The notes under the pieces are model-generated. The model saw only the letters and a program-made list of their open reading frames with translations. It searched no databases and was not told where the DNA came from. From the NCBI GenBank assembly GCA_963847235.1, contig CAWJYU010000005.1, positions 62,001-126,000 on the forward strand: DNA of 64,000 nucleotides, read 5' to 3'. Every line of letters starts with the position of its first letter. Position 1 is the stretch's first letter. Positions 36,741 through 44,841 of this stretch are shown one piece after another. The translations under genes and the position numbers were made by a program. This DNA is from JACDAN01 sp963847235. Lineage in GTDB: Bacteria; Actinomycetota; Thermoleophilia; Gaiellales; Gaiellaceae.

Positions 36741-37136
36741 CTAGCGCTTCGAGAACTGCGGAGCCTTGCGTGCCTTGTGCAAGCCCGCCTTCTTCCGCTC
36801 GACGATGCGGGCGTCGCGCGTGAGGAAGCCCTCGCGCTTGAGCACGGTCCGCAGCTCCGGATCAGCCTCGACCAGGGCCCGCGCGAGCCCGTGGCGGATC
36901 GCCTCGGCCTGCCCGGTCGGGCCTCCGCCCTCGACGCGGACACGCAGGTCGTAGGTTCCCTCGGCGCCCGCGACCTTGAGCGGCGCCATCAGCGCGGTGC
37001 GGTGCGTGGCCCTCGGGAAGTACTCCTCGATCGTCCGGCCGTTGATCCACGTCGTGCCGTCCCCCGGACGCAGGATCACGCGCGCGATCGACGTCTTCCG
37101 CTTGCCGGTTCCCTGGTACTGGGCCGGCGCGCTCAC
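36741..37136 (-). CDS. rpsI: 30S ribosomal protein S9
   Basis: 131 residues: YQGTGKRKTSIARVIL at the N-terminus, WINGRTIEEYFPR, and the C-terminal tail ending KKAGLHKARKAPQFSKR, whose final Lys-Arg reaches the P-site tRNA. All family features are present. ATGA-type overlap with rplM, with which it nearly always pairs. Confidence 0.97.
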   Translation of the reverse strand: MSAPAQYQGTGKRKTSIARVILRPGDGTTWINGRTIEEYFPRATHRTALMAPLKVAGAEGTYDLRVRVEGGGPTGQAEAIRHGLARALVEADPELRTVLKREGFLTRDARIVERKKAGLHKARKAPQFSKR

Positions 37137-37576
37137 GCCTTCGCCTCCTCGGGCAGCGGCTTCGGATCCTGGGCCTCGTGAGGATGCTCGGGACCGGCGT
37201 AGATCTTCAGCTTCGTCAGCTGGGCGCGGCTGAGGCGGTTCCGCGGGAGCATCCCCTTGACCGCCTTCCGCAGCACCTCGGTCGGCCGCCGGTCGAGCTG
37301 CTCGCGCAGCGTCCGGGTCCGCAGACCGCCGGGATAGCCGGAGTGCCGGTGATAGAGCTTCTCGTCGAGCTTCTTGCCTGTGACGGCGATCTTCTCGGCG
37401 TTCACGACGACGACGAAGTCGCCGGTGTCGACGTGGGGCGTGTACTGCGCCTTGTGCTTGCCGCGAAGCGTTTCAGCGATGCGCGTGGCGAGACGCCCGA
37501 GGGTCTGACCCTCGGCGTCCACGACGTACCAGCGGCGATCGACCTCGCCCGGCTTTGCGTTCCACGTTTTGCCCAT
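37133..37576 (-). CDS. rplM: 50S ribosomal protein L13
   Basis: 147 residues: WYVVDAEGQTLGRLATRIAETLRGKHKAQYTPHVDTGD, then HSGYPGGLRTRTLREQL and AVKGMLPRNRLSRAQLTKLKIYAGPEHPHEAQ, the full L13 signature. ATG at 37576. A possible -10 (TACCAT on the minus strand) about 40 bases upstream would leave a short untranslated leader, which suits ribosomal-protein autoregulation. First gene of rplM-rpsI-glmM-glmS. Confidence 0.97.
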   Translation of the reverse strand: MGKTWNAKPGEVDRRWYVVDAEGQTLGRLATRIAETLRGKHKAQYTPHVDTGDFVVVVNAEKIAVTGKKLDEKLYHRHSGYPGGLRTRTLREQLDRRPTEVLRKAVKGMLPRNRLSRAQLTKLKIYAGPEHPHEAQDPKPLPEEAKA

Positions 37577-37623
37577 ACGGAAAAGCGGCGGACACACGGC
37601 CCGCCGACGCCCGATGGTAGCAA

Positions 37624-37767
37624 TCAGCGCTCTTCGCCGTCCTTGCGGTTCCCGACCCAGACCGCGAGTGCGATCGCGACGATCAGTAGCCCCGCCGAGA
37701 GCTCCACGACGGCCCCCGCGACGCCGCCGTGCGCGAAGAGCGGGACTAGCCCGAGGAGAGCAGCCAC
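37624..37767 (-). CDS. Small membrane protein (47 residues)
   Basis: Read from GTG 37767, the peptide has two hydrophobic stretches (AALLGLVPLFAHGGVAG and LLIVAIALAVWVG) and the charged tail NRKDGEER. It overlaps the 3' end of the upstream membrane-protein gene by 22 bases in another frame, suggesting translational coupling. A GTG at 37779 is an alternative start. It would be the last gene of the 40089-37624 operon. No family recognised. Confidence 0.5.
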   Translation of the reverse strand: MAALLGLVPLFAHGGVAGAVVELSAGLLIVAIALAVWVGNRKDGEER

Positions 37768-39131
37768 AGCCCCGTGCACGTGTAGAGCACCATCAGCGCA
37801 AGCATCGCGTACTGCGTCCGAATCGCGGTGCTGGCGGACGAGAACAGCGCGATCGCCTTGTCATGGGCGAGCACGAGGCCGAGGACGTGGCCCACGACGA
37901 GGACGCCGACCTGGACGTACCAGATCGTGTTCGGCGAGAAGACGTTCTCCGCCGGCTGGAAGTCCGCGGTCCCGAACAGGTCCCAGCCCTTCCCGAACGG
38001 ATCGGACGCGAGAAAGATCGCGTCCTGACCGGCGTCCACGAGCAGCGTGAAGTAGTGGGCGACGGCGTAGGCGAGCGCGATCGGGATCAGGCTGCCGATG
38101 AAGGCGCCGGCGAGGTTCACGTCCGTGTGTCCGACCCGCTGCGCGACGTAGACGGCCAGCGTGTACATCAGCCCGATGGCGACCACGGCGGCCAGGAGCC
38201 CGAGGAAGTTGAACCCCAGCGAGACGAGGTCCGCCTTCGTGGGCGACTCGACGATGTACTTGACCTCGAGCTCGTACAGCTGGTCCTGCCACCACGTCGC
38301 GCGGCTCAGCCCGTCGAAGGCGACCGAGCCGAGCATCACGGAGACGAAGGCGACGGTCCCGGGGTGCCCGTCGCCCGCGGCAAGGCCGGAAAGCGGCGGG
38401 CGGACGAACGCGCGGCGCCTGCCGTCCTCTTCCCGGACGACGAACGCCGAGATCCGCGCCAGGAGCCCGAAGTACACGGCGAACGCCTCGCCGTTCTCGA
38501 GCCACGGACGACGGCCGTAGATCAGCATTCCCGCCCACGTGATCCAGCTGTAGATGACGATCGCCAGCGCGAGCGTCCGTGGCTCGGCCGACCGCGGCCA
38601 GGCCAGCTCGAGTGTCGCGAAGGCGAGGAACAGCACGGCTGCGGGCCAGCGTCCAAGCCGCTCCGGATAGCGGGCGGCGGGCTCCCAGTCCCGGCCCAGC
38701 TTCGACCAGGCCCAGGCGACCGCGTCGGCAGCCGCGCTCCACGGGTTGAGCAGGCTCCAGATGTTGCCGAACAGCACTACGAGCGGCACGAGGCCGAGCC
38801 AAAACACGACCCAGATGAAGACCGGCGCGATGTTGTCGCCTGCATCCGGCCTCCCGACGAGCGCCGCGAGCCACACGACGACGAGGAGGCCGACCGCGAT
38901 GCCGCCGAAGATGATGCGCCACCCACGCCAGAGGAGCAGCCGCTGCCAGCCCTCCGACAGCGGCCTCCCCGCCTCGTGACCGGTCAGGCGCGGCTCCTTC
39001 CAGAGAACGGCGAGCGCGACGAACGACAGGATCAGCGTCAGTGACGCCGCGTAGTAAAAGAGCCAGCGCGGGATCGGCAGGTCCTGGATCTGCCCGATGC
39101 CGTGTGCGACCGGGAGAGCGATCGCGGTCAC
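37746..39131 (-). CDS. Polytopic membrane protein of unknown function
   Basis: 461 residues with about eleven membrane helices. Sequence blocks such as FIWVVFWLGLVPLVVLFGNIWSLLNPWSAAADAV, ATLELAWPR, LENGEAFAVYFGLLARIS and NLAGAFIGSLIPIALAYAVAHYFTLLVDAGQDAI are shared by a widespread actinobacterial family, often named after fenitrothion hydrolase without good reason. The conserved His and Asp in the helices could bind a metal. The GTG start overlaps the stop of a cupredoxin-like gene, pointing to a joint envelope, possibly copper-related, function. Confidence 0.75.
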   Translation of the reverse strand: MTAIALPVAHGIGQIQDLPIPRWLFYYAASLTLILSFVALAVLWKEPRLTGHEAGRPLSEGWQRLLLWRGWRIIFGGIAVGLLVVVWLAALVGRPDAGDNIAPVFIWVVFWLGLVPLVVLFGNIWSLLNPWSAAADAVAWAWSKLGRDWEPAARYPERLGRWPAAVLFLAFATLELAWPRSAEPRTLALAIVIYSWITWAGMLIYGRRPWLENGEAFAVYFGLLARISAFVVREEDGRRRAFVRPPLSGLAAGDGHPGTVAFVSVMLGSVAFDGLSRATWWQDQLYELEVKYIVESPTKADLVSLGFNFLGLLAAVVAIGLMYTLAVYVAQRVGHTDVNLAGAFIGSLIPIALAYAVAHYFTLLVDAGQDAIFLASDPFGKGWDLFGTADFQPAENVFSPNTIWYVQVGVLVVGHVLGLVLAHDKAIALFSSASTAIRTQYAMLALMVLYTCTGLWLLSSG

Positions 39132-39577
39132 TGCGTCGTGATGCGGGCGATCTGGACGCCGCGATCCTCGAGCTCGGCTTCGACCGTCCCCGGCCTCGTC
39201 GCTCTGAAGGCGATCCTCGCCGGCTGTCCCGGGCCGACGTCCTGCATCAGGTCGTAGCCGTGGAGGTGGACGTGGTCCGAGACGTCGGAGGTCACGTTCA
39301 GGACCACGCGCCGTCCGCGAGCGACCGTCACTTTGCGCGGGCCGCCCACCGGAAGGCCGCCCTCGATGACGATCCGCACCTGCGCCGGAGGCGGCGGGGC
39401 GGGTGGCTGAGGCGGCGGGGCCGTCGTCGTCGCGGTCGTCGTCGTCTCGGTGGTAGTCGCGGCGGTGGTTGCCGGAGGCGGGTTCGCGCTCGGCTCGTCC
39501 GTGTCGTCCGGGCGGAACACGAGGTACAGCCCGACGGCGACCACGACTGCGAGCCCGGCGATCAGAAGTCGATTCAT
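39128..39577 (-). CDS. Membrane-anchored cupredoxin-like protein
   Basis: 149 residues: one N-terminal helix (LLIAGLAVVVAVGLYLVF), a Thr/Pro-rich linker (about 25-65), then a beta-sandwich: VRIVIEGGLPVGGPRKVTVARG, VVLNVTSDVSDHVHLHGYDL and ARIAFRATRPGTVEAEL. This is a cupredoxin-like fold with the HVHLHGY cluster, but no Cys or Met ligand, so a type 1 copper site is unlikely; a His-only site is possible. Overlaps at both ends with its neighbours (ATGA with the UDG gene, GTGA with the membrane protein). Confidence 0.75.
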   Translation of the reverse strand: MNRLLIAGLAVVVAVGLYLVFRPDDTDEPSANPPPATTAATTTETTTTATTTAPPPQPPAPPPPAQVRIVIEGGLPVGGPRKVTVARGRRVVLNVTSDVSDHVHLHGYDLMQDVGPGQPARIAFRATRPGTVEAELEDRGVQIARITTQ

Positions 39578-40089
39578 GGTCGAATGGATAGCAGGAGACC
39601 GGCCCGAAACTCGGCGGCACCGCCGTGCGACGGGTGCCGGACGTAGCCGCCGCCGAGCGCGGCCTGGGCGACGCGGCCGACGGCGATAGGAACCCTGCCG
39701 ATGAGCAATTCCTCGAGGAACGGCATGCCGCCCCGTACTTCGCCGCTCGTCGGCCGCCGGTTCGCGCGAACCGTCCCCGGATGGGTCGGCACGACGTTCC
39801 ACAGGAGCACGTCGTCCGCAATCCCGAGCTCGGCAAGCGTTCGCTGGACGATGGTCGCCGTCGCCTCGGCCAGGCCCGTCCCCGTCAGCTGGCGCTCGGA
39901 CGTGAACGGGATGCCGCTCACGCGCGCGCCGCGGTAGCCGGCGGCCTCGCCGACAAGCACGTACCGAGCGTCACAACGCTGCTCCAGATACGCGCGAAGC
40001 CGGTCGCGGCAGAGCTCCGAGCACGCGTACTGGTTGAAGGTCGCGCCGATGCGCGCTTCAGCGAGTCGCTCGACAAAGCCCTTCGGCAC
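39574..40089 (-). CDS. Uracil-DNA glycosylase superfamily protein
   Basis: 171 residues. The block YVLVGEAAGYRGARVSGIPFTSERQL corresponds to the motif A region of the UDG fold (GEAPG-type loop, here GEAAG), and WNVVPTHP to the strand that follows; AVGRVAQAALG and VRHPSHGG match the motif B His region. It may excise uracil from DNA or be an inactive relative; the family number is not clear. Start GTG 40089 has CAGAAT 6 bases upstream. Heads an operon with two membrane-linked genes, an odd pairing. Confidence 0.75.
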   Translation of the reverse strand: MPKGFVERLAEARIGATFNQYACSELCRDRLRAYLEQRCDARYVLVGEAAGYRGARVSGIPFTSERQLTGTGLAEATATIVQRTLAELGIADDVLLWNVVPTHPGTVRANRRPTSGEVRGGMPFLEELLIGRVPIAVGRVAQAALGGGYVRHPSHGGAAEFRAGLLLSIRP

Positions 40090-40124
40090 GGCTGGATTCT
40101 GCTCGTTCGGGAAAGATCCCCGGC

Positions 40125-41174
40125 GTGCTCGAGGTGAGAACCCTGACCGACGGTGGTCAGAGCCCAACCGAGGTTGCGCAGCAGATCGCCGAGTTCGTCG
40201 GTGGAGCCCGCGCCACGCTCGACTTCGCCCACTACGACTTCCACCTCGACGGCGAGACGGCGGGGATCGTCGGCGGCGCGATCAAAGCCGCTGCGGGACG
40301 AGGAGTCGCCGTGCGGTTCCTCTACAACCTCGACCACCGCAATCCGATTCCGGTTCCGCCGCCGCCGGAGCCCGACGGCCAGCTGATCGAGTCGCTCGAG
40401 GTGCCGGTCCGGGCGATCGCCGGCGTGCCGGACCTGATGCACCACAAGTACGCCGTCCGCGACGGTGAGTCCGTCTGGACCGGGTCGATGAACTGGACGG
40501 ACGAGTCGTGGTCGCGTCAGGAGAACGTGATCGTGATCGCGGAGTCGCGCGAGCTGGCGGCCCGGTTCACGGAGAACTTCGACGAACTGTGGGACACGGG
40601 CGCGGTCGAGCGAAGCGGATTCGTGGCCCCCCGGCCCGTGCCCGTCGGGAAGCTCCAGGTTCGGCCGTGGTTCACGCCCGGCAACGGCGAAGACCTCTCG
40701 CACCGGATCGGCAAGGCCATCGGACGGGCGCGCAGACGCGTGCGGATCGCGTCACCGGTCATCACCGCGGCTCCCATCCTCTCGACGCTCGCGGAGAAGA
40801 TCTCCGAAGGCGTGCTCGACATCGCCGGCTGCGTCGACCAGCCCCAGGTTCAAGGCGTCATCTACCAGTGGCGGCAGAACGGCAACATCTCGTGGAAGCT
40901 GCCGCTTCTCGAGCGGGTCATGCAGGCGCCGTTCTCAGGCAAGCCGTCGACGCCCTGGGGGCCTGGAACGCTCCACGACTTCATGCACGCGAAGGTGACG
41001 GTCGCGGACGACACGGTCTTCACGGGCAGTTTCAACCTGTCGCGGTCGGGCGAGCTCAACGCGGAGAACGTGCTCGAGTTCAAGGATCCGGAGCTGGCCG
41101 ACCGGCTCGCCGGCTATATCGACGCCGTGCGTGCCCGCTACCCGGCGTTCAGGGTCAAGCGGTCAGTCGTATGA
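40125..41174 (+). CDS. Phospholipase D-like domain protein
   Basis: 349 residues with two HKD half-sites: DLMHHKYAVRDGESVWTGSMNWTDES (about 105-130) and DFMHAKVTVADDTVFTGSFNLSRSGELNAEN (about 285-315). The HxK plus GSxN pattern is complete in both, so a phosphodiesterase or transferase active site can form. There is no signal peptide or membrane helix, so it is cytoplasmic; in that setting substrates may be nucleic acid or lipid. The N-terminal half also recalls Nuc-type endonucleases. Ends overlapping the convergent VOC gene by 12 bases. Confidence 0.85.
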   Translation: MLEVRTLTDGGQSPTEVAQQIAEFVGGARATLDFAHYDFHLDGETAGIVGGAIKAAAGRGVAVRFLYNLDHRNPIPVPPPPEPDGQLIESLEVPVRAIAGVPDLMHHKYAVRDGESVWTGSMNWTDESWSRQENVIVIAESRELAARFTENFDELWDTGAVERSGFVAPRPVPVGKLQVRPWFTPGNGEDLSHRIGKAIGRARRRVRIASPVITAAPILSTLAEKISEGVLDIAGCVDQPQVQGVIYQWRQNGNISWKLPLLERVMQAPFSGKPSTPWGPGTLHDFMHAKVTVADDTVFTGSFNLSRSGELNAENVLEFKDPELADRLAGYIDAVRARYPAFRVKRSVV

Positions 41175-41516
41175 GAGGAACTCGAGCAGGCTGCCGTCCG
41201 GGTCGCGGAAGTAGACGCTCGTGATCCGGCCGCGGGGGAACTCCGCCGAGCGGGGCCCGGCCTCGATCGGCACTCCGAGCCGCTCGAGATGCTCGACCGC
41301 CTCCTCGATGGGACCGTCCCAACGGAAGCAGAGGTCGCTGTTGCCGGGCTGGACCGGCAGCCGTGCGTTGAGCCCCTCGAACCCAGGCCCGTGGACGTTG
41401 AGCTGCCAGTCGTCGAAGACGTAGAAGCCGAACCACTCGTCCCGCTGGACGATCTCAGCGCCGAGCACGTCGCGGTAGAACCTGTTGGAACGCTCCCAGT
41501 CGGAGACGGCGATCAC
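41163..41516 (-). CDS. VOC superfamily protein
   Basis: 117 residues: IAVSDWERSNRFYRDVLGAEIV opens the first module; DLCFRWDGPIEEAVEHLERLGVPIEAGP and ITSVYFRDPDGSLLEFLSYD form the second with the DPDGSLLE turn. The usual N-terminal strand with its His (DHSVIAVSD) is present but lies just upstream of the GTG 41516 without an ordinary start codon: the frame upstream reads GAG CTC GAC CAC TCT after a TGA. A start further upstream may have been lost or misread. Sits 15 bases downstream of a nitroreductase gene. Confidence 0.75.
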   Translation of the reverse strand: MIAVSDWERSNRFYRDVLGAEIVQRDEWFGFYVFDDWQLNVHGPGFEGLNARLPVQPGNSDLCFRWDGPIEEAVEHLERLGVPIEAGPRSAEFPRGRITSVYFRDPDGSLLEFLSYD

Positions 41517-41531
41517 AGAGTGGTCGAGCTC

Positions 41532-42144
41532 TCACCAGCGCTCCCAGCGGACGACGTCGTCGCGCGCCTTCCGGCGTCGGGTGAAAACGCTGGCGCCGGC
41601 GCTCGGCTCGTCGTTCGCTTCCGCCGGGTAGCCCATCGTCACCACCGCGACGAAGCGGACGTCGTCCGGCAGCCCCAGGGTCTCGGCGAGCGCCTCGAGG
41701 TCGGTGACGCCGAAGATCGCGGTGTCGAGGCCCTCGTCGATCGCGGCCAGCATCAGCGTCATCGCCGCGGCGCCGGCGTCGACGAACCAGTACGGCGCCG
41801 GCCAGTCGATCTCGCGGCCGCCCGTGATCTTCAGCTTGTCCTGCTGCCGGTAGCGATCGTGGTAGTCGTCCTCCCGCGTCAGGACGACCATGTGAACCGG
41901 CGCCGCGGCCTTCCAGCGCGGCCGGCCCTGCGGCGGCGAGCTCGTCCTCCTTCGCGGCCGTCGCGATCCGCTTCCGGGTCTCCGGATCGGTGACGACGAC
42001 GATCCGGAGCCCCTGCGAGAAGCCGGCGCTCGGCGCCCAGACCACGGCGGCGTCCGCGATCCGCTCGAGCACTTCGCGCGGCACGGGCCGGTCGGCGTAG
42101 GTGCGGATGCTCCGCCGCCGGGTCAGGACGTCACGGAACTCCAT
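41532..42144 (-). CDS. Nitroreductase family protein (frameshifted in this sequence)
   Basis: FMN-dependent NAD(P)H oxidoreductase. MEFRDVLTRRRSIRTYADRPVPREVLERIADAA is the FMN-phosphate region, AAVVWAPSAGFSQGLRIVVV the next strand. The frame then breaks; the second part PRWKAAAPVHMVVLTRE, YWFVDAGAAAMTLMLAAIDEGLDTAIFG, VTDLEALAETLGLPDDVRFVAVVTMGYP is in another frame. Removing one base from CCC at 41926-41928 restores a single protein of about 203 residues. TAGCCT lies 7 bases before the ATG. Probably intact in the organism. Confidence 0.85.
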
Positions 42145-42147
42145 TGG

Positions 42148-42360
42148 GTGGAGGCTACGAGATCGTCGGCCCTTTCGGCCATCTTGCGCCGCCAGTCGCG
42201 CGAGGCGACACTGGTCTCAGTGGATGAGGAGACGGGCATCTACCGTGAGGAAGTCATTCTCCTGCTGAATGTTCTTGCCGACATCAGGCACGATACGAGC
42301 AGAATCGCGGACTACCTCCTAGACGAGGACGATGGGACAGAAGAGGAAGAGGACACCTGA
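42148..42360 (+). CDS. Small acidic hypothetical protein
   Basis: 70 residues if GTG 42148 is used; later starts such as GTG 42220 are possible. The C-terminal part, YREEVILLLNVLADIRHDTSRIADYLLDEDDG, is one amphipathic helix followed by a strongly acidic tail. Opposite in direction to the nitroreductase, 3 bases away. A second reading frame (42332-42469) overlaps its end. No family recognised. Confidence 0.45.
   Translation: MEATRSSALSAILRRQSREATLVSVDEETGIYREEVILLLNVLADIRHDTSRIADYLLDEDDGTEEEEDT
42152..42157 (-). promoter_or_regulatory. -10 box of the nitroreductase gene
   Basis: TAGCCT on the minus strand, 7 bases before the ATG at 42144; no ribosome-binding site. Confidence 0.5.
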
Positions 42361-42469
42361 GGATCGAGCGGTCGCTGCTCGGGCGGAGGAGCAGATCCGC
42401 AGGCTGCGCGAGCTCGCCGCCAAGGGCCGGATGGAGCTCGAGACTCGCCGCCGCGAGCGAGCGTCTTAG
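42332..42469 (+). CDS. Small basic coiled-coil-like peptide
   Basis: 45 residues from ATG 42332, which overlaps the end of the acidic gene in another frame: MGQKRKRTPEDRAVAARAEE then QIRRLRELAAKGRMELETRR. It is a single charged helix, basic overall, and could pair with the acidic product encoded just upstream. The heptad-like pattern and the frame overlap are the only support; it may be a chance frame. Confidence 0.35.
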   Translation: MGQKRKRTPEDRAVAARAEEQIRRLRELAAKGRMELETRRRERAS

Positions 42470-42470
42470 C

Positions 42471-42875
42471 TCAGATCCCGATCAGGACGGCGCCGGGAGG
42501 CTCGGCCTCGAGCTTCCCCTGCTCGATCGACTTGGCGATCCGGTCCTCGATCCTGCCGAGGCCGATGCGGTGCGTCGTCCGCCAGGTGTGCGTCTCGGCC
42601 GGGGGGCCGTCGGTGTGCGCGCGGATGTTCGGCCGCGCGAAGCTGAGCCCGCGCTCGAGCAGCCAGATGACGAAGAGCGGGACGATCACGACCCAGGTGA
42701 ACCAGCCGGCGCCGTCGAGCGTGATCAACCGCACGATGAACACGAGCATGATCGCGGTGGCGATCAGGCTGGGCCAGAAGAACGGCTCCTTCCGGCGCTC
42801 CGCCAAGGACTTGCCCTCCGAGATGCGCTCCAGGGTCCAGGTCCTGCCGTCAGGAGAGCGAACGGTGCGCGCCAT
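42471..42875 (-). CDS. Two-helix membrane protein
   Basis: 134 residues: a cytoplasmic start (RTVRSPDGRTWTLERISEGKS), two membrane helices (SLIATAIMLVFIVRLITL and GWFTWVVIVPLFVIWLLERG), and a polar C-terminal part with ETHTWRTTHRIGLGRIEDRIAKSIEQG. No family recognised with confidence. ATG 42875 follows TATGAT (42884-42889) by 8 bases, an excellent leaderless start. Downstream of a second small membrane gene on the same strand. Confidence 0.65.
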   Translation of the reverse strand: MARTVRSPDGRTWTLERISEGKSLAERRKEPFFWPSLIATAIMLVFIVRLITLDGAGWFTWVVIVPLFVIWLLERGLSFARPNIRAHTDGPPAETHTWRTTHRIGLGRIEDRIAKSIEQGKLEAEPPGAVLIGI

Positions 42876-42883
42876 GGGCGCCG

Positions 42884-42889
42884 ATCATA
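42884..42889 (-). promoter_or_regulatory. -10 box of the two-helix membrane protein gene
   Basis: TATGAT, 8 bases before ATG 42875; close to consensus and without a Shine-Dalgarno sequence. Confidence 0.5.
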
Positions 42890-42892
42890 TTG

Positions 42893-43087
42893 CTATGCGA
42901 GGGCCGCGACCAGGAGCACGAGCAGGACGATCGCGCCGAGGACGAGCAAGCCGAGCGTGATCGCGGCGCCGAAGAGGATGCGCCTGGCCTCGTGGGTCAG
43001 CCGCTTGGGAAGCGGACGGGGATCGTCCGCCGAGAGGATGCGGAACGCACGCTTCAGCACCCAGAAGCCGACGAGTCGGTAGACCAT
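42893..43087 (-). CDS. Small single-span membrane protein
   Basis: 64 residues from ATG 43087: a basic, amphipathic first half (YRLVGFWVLKRAFRIL, PKRLTHEARRILFG) and a C-terminal membrane helix (ITLGLLVLGAIVLLVLLVAALA). Upstream in-frame codons would add a less plausible Arg/Pro-rich tail. TAGAGC lies 7 bases upstream of the ATG, a weak -10. Function unknown. Confidence 0.5.
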   Translation of the reverse strand: MVYRLVGFWVLKRAFRILSADDPRPLPKRLTHEARRILFGAAITLGLLVLGAIVLLVLLVAALA

Positions 43088-43124
43088 CGCGGTTGCTCTA
43101 CCCGGGAGCGGGTGCTCGGAAAAC

Positions 43125-43142
43125 GTCCCGGCCGGCCGGGAC
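43125..43142. repeat. 18-bp perfect palindrome in the gap before guaA's 3' end
   Basis: GTCCCGGCCGGCCGGGAC. It is GC-only in its centre and flanked by a longer AACGTCCC...GGGACGTT pairing (43122-43159). It may fold in single strands or act as a transcription barrier. Confidence 0.45.
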
Positions 43143-43177
43143 ACGGCACCAGGGACGTTCCGCGCGCCTCACGTTCA

Positions 43178-43190
43178 GGGGTCTGACCCC
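43178..43190. repeat. Hairpin GGGGTC-T-GACCCC
   Basis: Six-bp arms around one base, sharing TCTGACCCC with the hairpin at 7435-7453. It lies 74 bases past the guaA stop and may help end that operon. Confidence 0.35.
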
Positions 43191-43263
43191 AATCGGAGTG
43201 CCGCGGCCGCTTCGCGCCTCGAGCACTGTCAACAGCCGGCTCATCTAGACGCGGCTGGTTGCG

Positions 43264-44841
43264 TCACTCCCATTCGATGGTGCTGGGCGGCTTCGACGAG
43301 ATGTCGAGGGCGACGCGGTTCACGCCCGGGATCTCGTTGATGATCCGGCTCGAGATCGTCTCGAGCAGGTCGTAGGGCAGCCTGGCCCAGTCGGCGGTCA
43401 TCGCGTCCTCGGACGTGACCGCGCGGATCACGATCGGGTAGGCGTACGTCCGCTCGTCACCCTGCACGCCGACCGAGCGGATCGCCGGCAGGACTGCGAA
43501 CGACTGCCAGAGGTCGCGGTAGAGGCCGGCGCGCCGTACCTCCTCCTGGAGGATCGAGTCCGCGTCGCGCAGGATCTCGAGTCGCTCGCGCGTGACCTCG
43601 CCGATGATCCGGATCGCGAGGCCGGGGCCGGGGAACGGCTGGCGCCAGACCATCCGCTCGGGCAGGCCGAGCTCCTCGCCGACGCGCCGCACCTCGTCCT
43701 TGAAGAGCAGACGCAGCGGCTCGACCAGGTCGAAGTCCACGTCCTCCGGCAGCCCGCCGACGTTGTGGTGCGACTTGATCATCGCCGCCACACCCTCGGT
43801 CCCGCCCGACTCGATCACGTCGGAGTAGAGCGTCCCCTGGACGAGGTAGCCGATCTTCCCGAGCCTCTTGGCTTCGTCCTCGAACACGCGGATGAACTCC
43901 TCGCCGACGCGCTTGCGCTTCTCCTCCGGGTCCTCGACGCCCTCGAGCCGATCGAGAAATCGCTCCTCGGCGTCGACGTGCACCAGCGGGACGTTGAAGT
44001 GGCCCTGGAAGGTCTCGACGACCTGCGCCGCCTCGTCCTTCCGCAGCAGCCCGTGGTCGACGAAGACGCAGGTGAGCTGGTCGCCGACCGCCTTGTGCAC
44101 GAGCAGCGCTGCAACAGCGGAGTCCACGCCGCCGGAGAGCGCGCAGAGGACGCGCTCGGACCCGACCTGCGCGCGGATCCGCTCGACCTGCTCCTCGATC
44201 ACCGCGGCTGCCGTCCACGTCGGCGGCGCCTCCGCGACGCCGTAGAGGAAGTTCTTCAGCACCTCCTGGCCGTGCGCCGTGTGCACCACCTCCGGGTGGA
44301 ACTGGACGCCGTAGAGCCCGCGCTCCGGCGCCTCGAAGGCCGCGATCGGGGTGGACGGCGACGACCCGGTCACCTCGGCGTCCTCGGGCGGCGCGGTCAC
44401 GGAGTCGCGGTGGCTCATCCAGACGACCTGCTCCTCCGGTGTGTCCTCGAGAAGTGCGCCGCCCGCCGCGCGAAGCTCGGCGCGGCCGAACTCGGAGCCA
44501 CCGGTCCGCTCGACCCGGCCGCCGAGGTCGAGCGCCATCAGCTGCATGCCGTAACAGATGCCGAGCGTCGGGATCCCGAGCTCCCAGACCGCCGGATCGA
44601 GCTTCGGCGCCTCGTCGGCGTACACCGAAGCCGGCCCGCCGCTCAGGATCAGCGCGCGGGGGTTCCGCGCCCGGATCGCCTGCGCCGGCGTGCGGTGCGA
44701 GACGAGCTCCGAGTAGACGCGCGCCTCGCGCACGCGCCGCGCGATCAGCTGCGAGTACTGACCGCCGAAGTCCACGACCAGGACCGGGCGGTCTTCGGGC
44801 GAGTCCTCCGGGCGCTCGAACGGGAGGATTTCCGCGGTCAT
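43264..44841 (-). CDS. guaA: GMP synthase (glutamine-hydrolysing)
   Basis: Makes GMP from XMP, ATP and glutamine. 525 residues. The class I amidotransferase domain has GGPASVYADEAP, nucleophile Cys in LGICYGMQLMALDLGG, and the His-Glu pair in GVQFHPEVVHT; the ATP pyrophosphatase domain has ALSGGVDSAVAALLVHKAVG; the dimerisation domain ends VNRVALDISSKPPSTIEWE. Intact throughout. The ATG at 44841 overlaps the guaB3 stop, and both are on one transcript. Because guaB3 is frameshifted here, its broken frame reads straight into guaA. Confidence 0.96.
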   Translation of the reverse strand: MTAEILPFERPEDSPEDRPVLVVDFGGQYSQLIARRVREARVYSELVSHRTPAQAIRARNPRALILSGGPASVYADEAPKLDPAVWELGIPTLGICYGMQLMALDLGGRVERTGGSEFGRAELRAAGGALLEDTPEEQVVWMSHRDSVTAPPEDAEVTGSSPSTPIAAFEAPERGLYGVQFHPEVVHTAHGQEVLKNFLYGVAEAPPTWTAAAVIEEQVERIRAQVGSERVLCALSGGVDSAVAALLVHKAVGDQLTCVFVDHGLLRKDEAAQVVETFQGHFNVPLVHVDAEERFLDRLEGVEDPEEKRKRVGEEFIRVFEDEAKRLGKIGYLVQGTLYSDVIESGGTEGVAAMIKSHHNVGGLPEDVDFDLVEPLRLLFKDEVRRVGEELGLPERMVWRQPFPGPGLAIRIIGEVTRERLEILRDADSILQEEVRRAGLYRDLWQSFAVLPAIRSVGVQGDERTYAYPIVIRAVTSEDAMTADWARLPYDLLETISSRIINEIPGVNRVALDISSKPPSTIEWE

